Origin: JABCYV01 sp963696025
GTDB lineage: Bacteria > Acidobacteriota > Terriglobia > Terriglobales > Acidobacteriaceae
Reading direction: 5' to 3'
DNA length: 64,000 nucleotides
Assembly: GCA_963696025.1 (NCBI GenBank)
Contig: CAVOII010000014.1
Span: 1 to 64,000 of the forward strand
Shown: positions 51,930 to 61,180 of the stretch, one piece after another
Numbering within the stretch: the first letter of the stretch is position 1
How the letters are laid out: each line of letters opens with the position of its first letter
Position numbers and translations under genes: made by a program
The notes under the pieces: model-generated
What the model was told of the DNA's origin: nothing
Database searches by the model: none
What the model saw: only the letters and a program-made list of their open reading frames with translations

Positions 51930-53555
51930 CTAGCGCAAGCTCCCTGTCGTCGCATTGACAGGGTGGCCGATGGCGTCGCCTGACACGAGAAGTTCAACTC
52001 TCCGGTTCTGCTGCCGTCCGGCGGAGTTAGCGTTTGAGGCTACAGGCAACGTGTTGCCGAAACCTCGGGCTGTGACCGAATTCATCCCTACCCCTTGATT
52101 TACGAGGTAGTCGCGCACCGAGCCGGCACGATTCTCAGACAGTATCTGATTCATTTCATCGCCGCCGACATTGTCCGTGTAGCCGCCGACTTCAATGTTG
52201 AGTCCAGGGTAGGCAAGCAGGACGCCGGCGACTTTCGCCAGCTTCTCCCGTGCGCCTGGCTTCAATGAATACTTCCCGGTGTCAAACAGGACGTCGGACA
52301 TGCTGACGATGAGCCCGCGCGCGCTGTCGCGAGTTTGGAGGATCTTGTTCAACTGCTCGGACAATTGTGCACGCATGGCCGCTTTGTCAGTTTCCGCTTG
52401 TTGGGCATTCAGATGCGCTTGCTGTGCGGCTAAACGGGATTGATCGGCGTCGGCCTGGGCCGCGGTTAACGCTGCTGCTGAGGATGCTTGACTTGCGGCC
52501 ATATCGGATTGTGCCTTGGCCGTGTCGGACTCTGCCTGAGCTTTGGCAGTCCGGGCCCTTGCTGCATCAGACTCTGCCTGAACCTTGGCGAACTCGGCTC
52601 GGGCTTGGTCAGACTGGGCTTTTTCCTTTTGCCGGGTAGCGTCGTCAGCTTGCGCTTGCGATTGTGCCTGTGCGTCGTTGGAAGCCTGGCGTTCGTCTGC
52701 TAAGCGCAAGTCGTCGATTCTCTTGACGGCAATCTGGCGCGCGTCTTCGGCCGTTTGTACTTCCTCGCGCGCAATCGCGATCAGCGGTTTTCTGTCAATG
52801 TGTTTTCTTGTGGCGGCTTCATCTGCATTGTTCATCAACTGGACAGCACGCTGATAGCTGTCGCCGGCGTACTGCTCGGCTCCCTCGGATTGAGCAATGC
52901 GTAGGGCATTCCGCGCCTCGAAGAATTCCAATGGCAGCCTGGCATTCAGAACTACAGGGTCGAACTTGTAGCCGGTAGGGATGTAGCCGCCCCGTTCCAT
53001 CAGTTCGTATTTTGCATTTACCGCCTCGGTAGTTCCCTTGGTGTCCTCACGAATCACATTCTCCAGCACAACCACGTTGCTGGGTTGCCGAACGGCGTAA
53101 TAGGGCTCGGCGGTCACGATCAGAGCGAAAGCCTGAAGGTCCGTAGTCACGTGCAGTTTGCTGCGGTGGTTGCCCCCTACCAACACTTCGCCCAGATTTA
53201 CCGCGCGGCCTTCTGGTGAAATCGCCCACAAGATGTAAGTCAAATACTCATTGCCGAAAGTTGTCGGTTTCTGCAGGTTGCCGAATTCCGCTTCGATCTC
53301 GATCGCTCCCCGCTTGCTGTTCACCTGAGCTTCACCATTCGCAGAGCGCATCAAATCCGTGCCCGCAAAATCCACCTTCGTAGCCCCACTGCGATGCTTA
53401 TAGTTCACCGCCTGCGTAGTCCGGCTGGTTACGATTACTCGGAACGTGGGGGTCTGAGCCATAGGCTCGACGGCAAGGGTTGTTTGGGAATTGGTTTGAG
53501 CTACTGCCGACAAACTCAGTGCGATAGCGGCGGCTAAAAACAGCTTTGTCTTCAC
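51930..53555 (-). CDS. OmpA-family protein with DUF4398 and long coiled coil
   Basis: About 541 residues from a GTG six bases after AAGGAGA (MKTKLFLAAAIALSLSAVAQ, signal peptide). An N-terminal beta domain is followed by a DUF4398-like segment (AQSEGAEQYAGDSYQRAVQL, KPLIAIAREEVQTAEDARQI) and an Ala/Gln coiled coil of about 110 residues (SDQARAEFAKVQAESDAARA). The C-terminal OmpA peptidoglycan-binding domain has EVGGYTDNVGGDEMNQILSE and NRAGSVRDYL. Anchors the outer membrane to peptidoglycan. Confidence 0.92.
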   Translation of the reverse strand: MKTKLFLAAAIALSLSAVAQTNSQTTLAVEPMAQTPTFRVIVTSRTTQAVNYKHRSGATKVDFAGTDLMRSANGEAQVNSKRGAIEIEAEFGNLQKPTTFGNEYLTYILWAISPEGRAVNLGEVLVGGNHRSKLHVTTDLQAFALIVTAEPYYAVRQPSNVVVLENVIREDTKGTTEAVNAKYELMERGGYIPTGYKFDPVVLNARLPLEFFEARNALRIAQSEGAEQYAGDSYQRAVQLMNNADEAATRKHIDRKPLIAIAREEVQTAEDARQIAVKRIDDLRLADERQASNDAQAQSQAQADDATRQKEKAQSDQARAEFAKVQAESDAARARTAKAQAESDTAKAQSDMAASQASSAAALTAAQADADQSRLAAQQAHLNAQQAETDKAAMRAQLSEQLNKILQTRDSARGLIVSMSDVLFDTGKYSLKPGAREKLAKVAGVLLAYPGLNIEVGGYTDNVGGDEMNQILSENRAGSVRDYLVNQGVGMNSVTARGFGNTLPVASNANSAGRQQNRRVELLVSGDAIGHPVNATTGSLR

Positions 53556-53638
53556 AATGTCTCCTTGTGGCAGGTGTCTGCCGGGTTGCGTTTGTCCAGA
53601 CTCTTGCATCTGGTCGTCCCGAGGGTCCTAGGCGATTC

Positions 53639-53833
53639 TCAGCCCCTCCCGACGTGGATACCGGAAAGGGAGTGAAACAGCCCAAAAACATTCAGCAGCC
53701 ACAGAACCACGGCAATGACCACGACGCCGTTCAAAATTGACTTGATGGATGCCTGCATGGGAATGAAGCGATTCACCAGCCACAGGAGAACACCCACCAC
53801 AATAAGAACTTCCAGGAGTTGAATTAAAGGCAT
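53639..53833 (-). CDS. Two-TM small membrane protein (Thivi_2564 type)
   Basis: 64 residues: MPLIQLLEVLIVVGVLLWLV, NRFIPMQASIKSILNGVVVI and a second TM. This LLWLVNRFIPM-IK-ILN pattern is shared by a widespread family of small stress-linked membrane proteins. It lies upstream of the OmpA gene on the same strand. Confidence 0.82.
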   Translation of the reverse strand: MPLIQLLEVLIVVGVLLWLVNRFIPMQASIKSILNGVVVIAVVLWLLNVFGLFHSLSGIHVGRG

Positions 53834-54103
53834 GATCTTTGACCTTTCTTGTTTCGCGGGCTACGCCTCACCTTGAGATGTTGCCCTAAATTTGTGCGTC
53901 GGAGAGCTTTGAGGTCGAATCGTGTCCGCCGGAGGGTCCGCGGCATACACACGGATACGAATGCCAACCGGCTGGATGTGGTCGCTTCGGTATGAATCGT
54001 TGGCGATCACCCGCAACAACCTAAGAATGGGAGCCACGAATTGGCGGTCGTTGCTCTCTCGACACACTCAGGAAATAAAGAATGACAGGTGTAGATTGTC
54101 GTG

Positions 54104-54123
54104 TCTGAGCAAGATAGCTCACA
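54104..54123 (-). promoter_or_regulatory. Candidate operator TGTGAGC-N6-GCTCAGA (minus)
   Basis: Read on the minus strand: TGTGAGCTATCTTGCTCAGA, facing the small membrane protein at 53,833 and the OmpA gene. Confidence 0.55.
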
Positions 54124-54440
54124 ATGTCAATAACCTAGGATTGTCGTGCTTCTCCCAACATCGGCTCAAATTGGGAGGACCTCGGCTTGTTCGTCACTTT
54201 GTTGAGTTCTTTACTAGTGGAGAAGCGGAGCCACACCCATCAGATGGCAGCGAACGGAGGACCGTCAGCCGATTCGAAGCGTCGAATTGATAGTGTCAGG
54301 CGAGGTGATCGGAAACCAAGATTGGCTCAGGTTCGGTAACCGAGGCACAACCACGCCTGGGTAATTCGCAAACTAGAGCCGGCTCTTGTTTCTTTCTTTG
54401 CCTTGTCGCGTTAGGCCCAGCCCGCTTCACGTGTGGCCAG

Positions 54441-54460
54441 TGTGAGCGTTATTGCTCAGA
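54441..54460 (+). promoter_or_regulatory. Candidate operator TGTGAGC-N6-GCTCAGA
   Basis: TGTGAGCGTTATTGCTCAGA, 130 bases before the ATG of the SYLF gene. Confidence 0.55.
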
Positions 54461-54590
54461 CCTTTTGATCCTGACTTACTAAGGTAGGAACTGATCTAGT
54501 GCATGTCTACCCGGATTTGTGTGTGAGTGAACTGCACACGGCACGAAGCAAGTGCGGCGGCGCCGAGGTAAAAGAAGTGAGGTTCAACCC

Positions 54591-55289
54591 ATGAAGAAAC
54601 TGATGTTCTTATTGGCGATGCTGAGTCTCGGAACGCTGTGCCGGGCAGGGTCAGAACGTCAAGATGCCGCCGACCGGCTAAACAACGCCGCCACGGTGCT
54701 GCACGAGATCATGGACGCGCCGGACCAGCGCGTTCCCGAGGAGATCATAAAGCGGGCAAAGTGCGTAGCGGTTATACCCCACTTAATAAAAGGGGGATTC
54801 GTCTTCGGAGCGGAGCACGGCAAGGGTGTGGCGACATGCCGAACGGCGAAGGGCTGGAGTGCGCCGGCGTTCATCAAAATTTCAGGTGGAAGCTGGGGAA
54901 CGCAGATCGGTGTAGAAGCCATAGACCTGGTAATGGTCATCAAGAGCGAAAAAGGTATGCAGAAGCTGCTCTCGAGCAAATTCGAAATCGGAAAAGATGC
55001 ATCGGCAGCAGCCGGACCCGTGGGACGGCATTCTTCGGAAAGCACGGATTTGAAGCTGGATACGATGATCTTAACCTACTCTCGTGCCAAGGGTGCTTTC
55101 CTTGGGCTTACATTCGTAGGTGCGTTGGTCCGCGCGGACAACAATTCTAGGCACGCAATGTACGGGCCCAGGGTCACCACTCGGGCCACGCTGCTGGGTC
55201 GAGTGGCCGCGCCAGCTGCAGCACGACCGTTCCTTGACGCAGTCAGAGGAGCAAAAACCCAAGCGATAGTACAGGCTGCAAAAAAGTAA
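54591..55289 (+). CDS. SYLF (Ysc84) domain lipid-binding protein, secreted
   Basis: 232 residues from MKKLMFLLAMLSLGTLC (ATG after AAGTGAGG). Signal peptide, then the SYLF domain: RLNNAATVLHEIMDAPDQRV, KCVAVIPHLIKGGFVFGAEH, SGGSWGTQIGVEAIDLVMVI and FLGLTFVGALVRADNNSRHA. Bacterial SYLF proteins are periplasmic or outer-membrane-associated and bind lipids. Confidence 0.93.
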   Translation: MKKLMFLLAMLSLGTLCRAGSERQDAADRLNNAATVLHEIMDAPDQRVPEEIIKRAKCVAVIPHLIKGGFVFGAEHGKGVATCRTAKGWSAPAFIKISGGSWGTQIGVEAIDLVMVIKSEKGMQKLLSSKFEIGKDASAAAGPVGRHSSESTDLKLDTMILTYSRAKGAFLGLTFVGALVRADNNSRHAMYGPRVTTRATLLGRVAAPAAARPFLDAVRGAKTQAIVQAAKK

Positions 55290-55551
55290 GCTGTGTAGGT
55301 ATCGCCGCCGCGTACGGCCACCTCGACACGGGGTCGTCCGAACCCGCTCCACCTCCAATGGGCAGGCCGTTGACCAGGTGCTTCAGCGCTATTCCGTCCA
55401 ATGGCCCAAGGGAGTCAGTGGTAACCACGGTGGTCGGGCCGAATTGCAGAAGCCCTGCAATGAGAGTTGTGAAATACCTGTGCGATCAAGTGAGGTTTCG
55501 GGAAGCACGAGATTTGCCCCGACCCGATGCAAAACTAATTGCGCCCGGCGG

Positions 55552-56445
55552 CTATGGTTGGTCTTCCTTTCGTGTGTGGTGATGGCAAGACAGGCTCAAC
55601 TCTGGATCGCAACGCGAGTGGAAAATGTGCGTTCCAATAGCGAATCCGAGAGCTGAGCCGACAAACATATCAGACGCCCAGTGATCACGGGCAAGGAAAC
55701 GGCTTGCAGTCACCGTGGTTGCTGCTCCATAAGCCAGCGCTCGCACCCAAAACTTCGGGTATTCGTGAGCGACAACCGTGGCCATGCTCCAGGCGAACAT
55801 GGCATGACCGCCTGGGAACGAAGTGTTCATCGAATGATGGCGCCAGAAATCGCCGTTTCCGTTCCCTTCCCCTGGACGTTGCCTGCCGGCAATGAATTGC
55901 ATCGGGGCATAGATCAGGAAAGTATTGGTCAAGGTCTCCAGTTCCAGATTCCCAGTCTCTTTGGCGTGCGGATTCTCCGTCTTGATTCCGTAAATCCATA
56001 CTCCGGCCAGGGAGGCAGCCAATCCGCCGATGACGATATTGGAGCCGTTCTGATATAGCTGGAAATGGTCATCGGGTAGGTGCTTTTCGATCCTTCTGTC
56101 GGTGGCGAGGAAGGCACCCGTTCCTGCCAGGACGAGAGCGTCCCACTTGATATTAGAGGGATTGAAAGGGGCGGCATACAGTTCCTTCTGATCTTCCAGC
56201 CCGCGCCTCAACATTCGCGTCATAAATCGGGATTTCGGTTCAGGTTCGGCAGCGATCCCGGAGGCTCCGCCGCCTTGTGGGGACGGGTCCATCCGAAGTG
56301 CGCTGACCTGGAGCGTCGGTGCGATTGAAGAGTCTGTCGACGGCAGTGTGGGAGTGGATGGTGCCATTTGGCAGGGAGCAGCGACTGTAAATAAAACCGC
56401 GATCGAACCCGCCAGCAATCCTTTCTCTAGATCGATCAGGTGCAT
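55552..56445 (-). CDS. Secreted/outer-envelope PAP2-family phosphatase
   Basis: 297 residues from MHLIDLEKGLLAGSIAVLFT. All three phosphatase motifs are complete: RQRPGEG, SFPGGHAMFAWS and SRFLARDHWASDMFVG. The IKWDALVLAGTGAFLATDRR segment is typical of the acidobacterial subgroup. It removes phosphate from lipids such as undecaprenyl pyrophosphate or phosphatidic acid; exact substrate unknown. Confidence 0.92.
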   Translation of the reverse strand: MHLIDLEKGLLAGSIAVLFTVAAPCQMAPSTPTLPSTDSSIAPTLQVSALRMDPSPQGGGASGIAAEPEPKSRFMTRMLRRGLEDQKELYAAPFNPSNIKWDALVLAGTGAFLATDRRIEKHLPDDHFQLYQNGSNIVIGGLAASLAGVWIYGIKTENPHAKETGNLELETLTNTFLIYAPMQFIAGRQRPGEGNGNGDFWRHHSMNTSFPGGHAMFAWSMATVVAHEYPKFWVRALAYGAATTVTASRFLARDHWASDMFVGSALGFAIGTHIFHSRCDPELSLSCHHHTRKEDQP

Positions 56446-56485
56446 GTGCAATGTGAGTCCTGGGCGCTTGTTTTGCCAAAATGCG

Positions 56486-56723
56486 CTACGTCTTGAACAA
56501 CCATAGGCCGATTCGGTCGGGGTGTTTCTTATGGCGCTGGTGCTCTTCGGCAAGGAGCTTTCGAACCAAAGTGCCTGCTTTTCGGCGATCGCCTTGTCGC
56601 GAATCCGGCCTCATGGCTTATGAAGAACTCCTCGCCGCAACCGTCACACCGGAGGGTGCCCATTTCTTGGAAATCAGCAGCTTTCTCTCGGCTCCGTTCC
56701 TTCTTTATCGCCACTGCCCTCAT
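56486..56723 (-). pseudogene. Zinc-ribbon small protein, frame-disrupted
   Basis: MGTLRCDGCGEEFFISHEAG with a CX2C pair, then DKAIAEKQALWFE in a second frame and KLLAEEHQRHKKHPDRIGLW in a third, ending at 56486. The reassembled protein is a conserved small acidobacterial zinc-ribbon type. It lies directly upstream of the PAP2 gene. Confidence 0.6.
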
Positions 56724-56797
56724 TTACTGAACTTCTCCAATTGAACGCCTTCCGTTCCTTCGCCTTGCTCCCAAGTCTTCGGCCAGAGTGGCGGAGA

Positions 56798-57409
56798 TCA
56801 GTCTTTTTTGATCGAAGGGCCTGCCTGCGTGATGCTTCCCGGAATCAAGTTCGTCTTGATCGTAATTTTTTGGTGGGGCAACAGGTTTACCTCGGTCTCG
56901 AAAGCCTGGTATCCGGGTAGAGCGATCTTGACCCGATGTTTTCCCGGACTCACCAACATTCCTCGTCCAATTCCCCCAAATTCCTGGACGGTCCCCGCAA
57001 AACCGTCATCCAGGAAAACCGCCGCCCGTTCTGGTGTGACTTGAAGCTTGATTTGAGACGTGACGGTGGGAAATTGGGATCGAGGATCTTTCTCCATTGT
57101 CACGTGCACCAAAATACCCTTGCCAGGCTCCACAACCACCTTCTGAGAGAGATCCCTGTATCCTGACTGGCGCACGGAAATCTCATGCTCGCCGGGCAGA
57201 AGCAAAACTTTCTTGTTCTCCTTAAGCTCGCCAACATAGCCGACATATTGCCCGTCGATCCACACCCCTGAGGTCTTTTCCACCTTGGTTTTGCTGACGA
57301 ACTGCACTTCTCCCAGGACCTGATTCTGCGGGTACGACGCCGTAGGTAACATCAGCAGGAAAAAAACTAGCGACAGAGCCGCCTTGCTGAACACATTACG
57401 CATTCTCAC
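56798..57409 (-). CDS. Secreted PEGA-domain protein
   Basis: 203 residues with a signal peptide (FSKAALSLVFFLLMLPTASY). Two PEGA repeats are visible: VWIDGQYVGYVGELKENKKV with PGEHEISVRQSGYRDLSQKV, and AAVFLDDGFAGTVQEFGGIG with PGKHRVKIALPGYQAFETEV. Likely surface or periplasmic. Confidence 0.9.
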   Translation of the reverse strand: MRMRNVFSKAALSLVFFLLMLPTASYPQNQVLGEVQFVSKTKVEKTSGVWIDGQYVGYVGELKENKKVLLLPGEHEISVRQSGYRDLSQKVVVEPGKGILVHVTMEKDPRSQFPTVTSQIKLQVTPERAAVFLDDGFAGTVQEFGGIGRGMLVSPGKHRVKIALPGYQAFETEVNLLPHQKITIKTNLIPGSITQAGPSIKKD

Positions 57410-57574
57410 ACTCTCCCCACCATATATAAAGGTCCCTGAACACCATTGCCGCGAAACAAAGCTTCATTTAGTCTGCTCACATTCACCCCTTCGGAGCGGC
57501 ATTGGCGTCGTGCAAGAGCCGGGCTGTCCAGCACCACAAACCACGCAAATACCTAACTCATGCTTCAGTCAAAC

Positions 57575-57919
57575 TCACTTTCCTTCTGTGCCGGTTGCGG
57601 GTTTTTTCTCCGGCGGGGAGAAGCGTTCCCGAACTCTGTCGCTCACATCTTGAACTTTGTCGCTTATCGAGCTGCGGGTTTCTTCTCCACTTGTGGGTGC
57701 GAACACTACTCCGATCCCTATTCCTAGACCGATCCCTGCTGCAAAGCAAATGGCGTTGCGTACGGTATGGTCTTGTTGGCCGTGAAATGCTTGTCCGGCT
57801 CGGTCAGTGAGGTCTTCAACCCGATCCTTTACACGATCTCGCGTGTCCGTTGTGACCCGGTCGAACTGCTCAAGCAAATAAACTCCGGTCTTAAGTAGCG
57901 ACTTCAGAAATTTGTTCAC
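57575..57919 (-). CDS. YtxH-family protein
   Basis: 114 residues. A glycine-rich TM (AICFAAGIGLGIGIGVVFAP) then SGEETRSSISDKVQDVSDRV, the YtxH signature, preceded by an amphipathic helix. Next to a CsbD gene on the same strand, a common stress-gene pairing. Confidence 0.9.
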   Translation of the reverse strand: MNKFLKSLLKTGVYLLEQFDRVTTDTRDRVKDRVEDLTDRAGQAFHGQQDHTVRNAICFAAGIGLGIGIGVVFAPTSGEETRSSISDKVQDVSDRVRERFSPPEKKPATGTEGK

Positions 57920-57943
57920 ATAACCTCCAGGTCAAAAAGCGAC

Positions 57944-58189
57944 TTAACCAGCCTTACGTTCGCCCGGCGTCCGCAGATCCCTGGGCTCATCAAGGATCGT
58001 GGGCTCCCAGGCGTCAACTTGCTTCTGAGCTTCTTCCTTCGCAATCCCGTACCTCTCCCGTAGTTTGCCGATCAGGTGTTCCCGTTGTCCGGCTATAATG
58101 GCCAAGTCATCGTCTGTGAGCTTGCCCCATTGTTTCTTGACTGCGCCAGCCACCTGATTCCACTTTCCTTTTGCTTGTTCCCAGTTCAT
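57944..58189 (-). CDS. CsbD-like general stress protein
   Basis: 81 residues: MNWEQAKGKWNQVAGAVKKQ, WGKLTDDDLAIIAGQREHLI, GKLRERYGIAKEEAQKQVDA, the CsbD consensus throughout. Expected to respond to general stress. Confidence 0.95.
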   Translation of the reverse strand: MNWEQAKGKWNQVAGAVKKQWGKLTDDDLAIIAGQREHLIGKLRERYGIAKEEAQKQVDAWEPTILDEPRDLRTPGERKAG

Positions 58190-58314
58190 AGCATTCTCTT
58201 TTGTTGGTCACATAGTGTAGGCGCTGACCCAGTGCTCTCGAGAACCGGTGCGTTGATCCAGATCCCCGCCGACCAGATAATCCCGGGCATGCTCATGTTT
58301 CCGAGCTTGTGCTG

Positions 58315-58704
58315 CTATTTCTGGCAGGTATCACTGACCATAGTCAAAGCCGTTGCTGTCAGATGTCCGTGCTCGGTGGCGTGCTTATCCATGCCGTGCT
58401 CTTTCATCTCCTCCTTAGTGTCTTCCTTCATCCCGTGGGCTGTGGCATTTGAAACTACGCCGGTGATCGTAACTGTGTGCCCGACATGCTCGTCGAGTTT
58501 GACGCTATCACTCTTGATCTCCCAGGTGCTGCCTTTCTTCGTGGTAAGGTTATACTCATTGGCATCATCGCCTTTCTGAAGACAGCCCGTGAGCGTCCGC
58601 GTTTTCTTGTGGGTGGTTTTTGTTGTGTCCTGTGTCGTAGCCAGCTCGGACGCAGCCACAAACATGAACAACGCAATAACCCCAGTCACGATCTTGAGAT
58701 TCAT
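58315..58704 (-). CDS. Secreted DUF5818-like protein
   Basis: 129 residues from MNLKIVTGVIALFMFVAASE (ATG after GGAGGCTACTG). The domain runs RTLTGCLQKGDDANEYNLTT, SVKLDEHVGHTVTITGVVSN and ends ALTMVSDTCQK, with two conserved Cys. A His/Glu-rich insert (MKEHGMDKHATEHGH) interrupts it. The 62,264 protein has the same domain. Confidence 0.72.
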   Translation of the reverse strand: MNLKIVTGVIALFMFVAASELATTQDTTKTTHKKTRTLTGCLQKGDDANEYNLTTKKGSTWEIKSDSVKLDEHVGHTVTITGVVSNATAHGMKEDTKEEMKEHGMDKHATEHGHLTATALTMVSDTCQK

Positions 58705-58803
58705 CAGTAGCCTCCAAAAGTTAAGACTTGCCTCACAGGTCCGGATCATACAACTTGCGCATAACGGCGCGACTGGTCAAATCTGCACACTCGTTGAAAT
58801 AGT

Positions 58804-59638
58804 CTACGGAGCAAGAAGGCGGCTCCCCTCTAACAAGCTGAGATCACTGGAAACCGCGCGGAAATCCGACCGCGTCTCGTACTCTTGTTTGGTAATCGTC
58901 TTGAAGAACACCAGGCGTCCTGATAATTGAATATTGATCAGGGCGGTCTTCCATTGTGAAGGTCCGACCTGCACACGCCCAATCTCGATTGTGCCGCCGC
59001 CGTCGATATGCCCAAAGAGCCCATATCCAAATTCCACACGGTTTATGAGTCGGCCCGAGAGCTTTGCCAAGCGTTTCTGCTGCGGATCGATCAGAATAGT
59101 TCCTGCCATGCTATGCGCCAACCGGGCTTCGTAGGTCGGGGGATTGTAGTTGGAGTTGGGACGGAATCTGAGCCTGACAAGATTTCCCTCGACACCGTCG
59201 TAGTCGTAAAGAAAAGCGTCCGGCATCAGGGCCATCAGCTTCTCCAGGTTCTGCTCGTCTTCGTCATATCCTTGCTTGAGCTTCAACTGTTGGCTGGGAT
59301 CATGCAAAAGGCGATCCATGCGTGCGCTGTCCTGCTGCCGCTGGTCTGGATCAAGCGGTGTACCGTCAATTGCAAGTAGACGATAGAAGCGGCCGTCTTT
59401 GGTGTCCACCTGCTCTTCCGTGAGGTTCTGCTTCCCGTCTCGCTTGTCGATCACATATATCCACTTCCGCTGCTGCGCACGGTCCGTCAGCTCATCTTGC
59501 CACCACCTCATTAACGACTTCGGCAGCAGACAGCCTGGAACTTTGACCTCGCACGGGAAAAGCAATACAAACTACCACCGCAAGTGCGGTTGTGAGTCGG
59601 CGTAGATTCTTCGGATTTAGAACAATATCGATGTGCAC
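58804..59638 (-). CDS. Secreted acidobacterial protein of unknown function, one frameshift
   Basis: A GTG at 59638 gives MHIDIVLNPKNLRRLTTALA plus a signal peptide and SSRLSAAEVVNEVVAR. A shift near 59,497 continues ELTDRAQQRKWIYVIDKRDG to the end. The mature part (YDYDGVEGNLVRLRFRPNSN, IDPQQKRLAKLSGRLINRVE, GHIDGGGTIEIGRVQVG) resembles lipoprotein-localisation-type beta barrels (outer membrane lipoprotein-sorting fold). Conserved in Acidobacteria, role unknown. Confidence 0.72.
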
Positions 59639-59746
59639 GGTTGTCGCCGGTCTACCGGGCCGGGCCCTGCATCTTGTTGTCCATCCTTGCGAGCGAACGA
59701 TTAGTTGTTACATGCTGATGCCAGATGCCTGGCACGGCAAGTCTCC

Positions 59747-61180
59747 TCACTGTGCAGGGATGGCGGCGGCAACCGGAATCGGGGTTATGGACTTCAGCTG
59801 CTCCAGCTCGCTGAGTACACTTTCCCAATCATCCCGCTCCTTTTTCGTTTCGATCGGAGCGGAGAGATCGGAATAAAAGTCGAGAATGTTGTCGCGCAGC
59901 TCGGGCGACGTCAGATCGAACTTTCGATTCGACAATTGAGCCAGCAACTTTGCGTAGGTGTCGTCCGTGAGCGAGTATTCCGCTGCCTTGGTCTCTTGGC
60001 CGCTATCAAGATCACGATTGGGAAGTACCAGAGTTTCAGAGTGTACTTCTTCGAGAAAGGCCCGGTATTGATCGACGGTTGTGTTGATGCTCTTGATATA
60101 CAAGTCTTCGGTTTGCGGAGTTGGGTTATTAAACGCCAGCCCTTTGAAGGGACCGATTCTCGGCATGTATCGCAGGAGCGTTGATAAGATTCGCGTCCCG
60201 AAGCCTGGCTTCACGTAGTCCTTTCCCCACTCCTTTTCGTATTCTGACCGCGACAGACGATAGAGGAACTTCCGTTTCGCGAAATTTGGCGTCTCGCGCA
60301 TCAAGTCCTTCTTGTGGGTTTGCAGCGCGACCTCAGTCATTTGCGGAATCAGGTGGCTGATAGCGAAGCGATACGAGCCCACCGCCAGATCCTCGTGGGT
60401 AAGAACGTCTTTCAACTCCACTCCGTACACAACGGGAAAGACTCGCTCCAGCAAGGACTTGGATACTTGAAATCCGATAAAATCGTGGTACTGCTGCGAG
60501 GCATAACGATTCTTCGCGACCTGCAGCGTGTCGAACCCGAACTCGGTTTTCAAATGCGCTGTCTTGTCCTGGGCATACCGGACCGACTTGCCAAACTTCG
60601 CTCGTAGCTTGGGATACTCGATCGCGACCGCCTGGTTGACTGCTGGGTGACCGGCGATATCCGACGCATAGTGCGACAGTGCGCCTAGCGCGAAGGCGTA
60701 CTCGTTGACGTCCTGGCTTTCGAGCAACAGCTCACGAACAAAATCTCCGCTACGAACGTAATGCACTAGGTTGCTGAATTCTCTACTACCGAACGGATAG
60801 TAACCAAGATCCTGGATGACGGCGCCTCCGTAGGCGTAGGCGTGTGCCTCCTTGATCTGCTCTTCCGACAATTCCGGATATCGCTGGAGAAGCAAGGGCC
60901 GGATCTCGTCGCTCCAGAGCAGGTCGACGATTTCCTCGTGCGTGAGAACAGAGTATGCGGACGAGCCAGCGTTGCACATGAGCACGAGGAGAAGAACTGC
61001 CGCCGCGCGGACAGCAAGCAGTCGCCAACCCTGGGCTATGGCGTCTCGCCATGAAACCGTATGCTTGAACCTCGTAGGGCAAGGAGCTGGCCGTCTTGGG
61101 ACAGATTTCATGATTTGTGCCCTGGAATCTTGTGTCCTCCGGCTTGGCCGCACGAAATAGGTTGACTCAAGACCTTTCAA
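59747..61180 (-). CDS. Zinc-dependent phospholipase C-like protein
   Basis: 477 residues. A signal or anchor around residues 49-70 (RAAAVLLLVLMCNAGSSAYS) is followed by the S1/P1-phospholipase-type domain: THEEIVDLLW with an early His, HAYAYGGAVIQDLGYYPFGS, LVHYVRSGDF, LGALSHYASDIAGHPAVNQA with metal-binding His/Asp, and KYGSYRFAISHLIPQ-type segment near residue 270. Another start is possible at 61111 (MKSVPRRPAP). A decayed relative is at 39 kb. Confidence 0.88.
   Translation of the reverse strand: MKGLESTYFVRPSRRTQDSRAQIMKSVPRRPAPCPTRFKHTVSWRDAIAQGWRLLAVRAAAVLLLVLMCNAGSSAYSVLTHEEIVDLLWSDEIRPLLLQRYPELSEEQIKEAHAYAYGGAVIQDLGYYPFGSREFSNLVHYVRSGDFVRELLLESQDVNEYAFALGALSHYASDIAGHPAVNQAVAIEYPKLRAKFGKSVRYAQDKTAHLKTEFGFDTLQVAKNRYASQQYHDFIGFQVSKSLLERVFPVVYGVELKDVLTHEDLAVGSYRFAISHLIPQMTEVALQTHKKDLMRETPNFAKRKFLYRLSRSEYEKEWGKDYVKPGFGTRILSTLLRYMPRIGPFKGLAFNNPTPQTEDLYIKSINTTVDQYRAFLEEVHSETLVLPNRDLDSGQETKAAEYSLTDDTYAKLLAQLSNRKFDLTSPELRDNILDFYSDLSAPIETKKERDDWESVLSELEQLKSITPIPVAAAIPAQ

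Larger units (their letters stand above)
53834..54590. other. Divergent intergenic region with two operator-like sites
   Basis: No gene supported. It carries the site pair at 54,104 (minus) and 54,441 (plus), one facing each flanking gene. Confidence 0.5.

Noticed and set aside
52367..52854. Plus-strand frames opposite the OmpA coiled coil
   Set aside because: Shadows of the Ala/Gln-rich coiled coil of the minus-strand gene.
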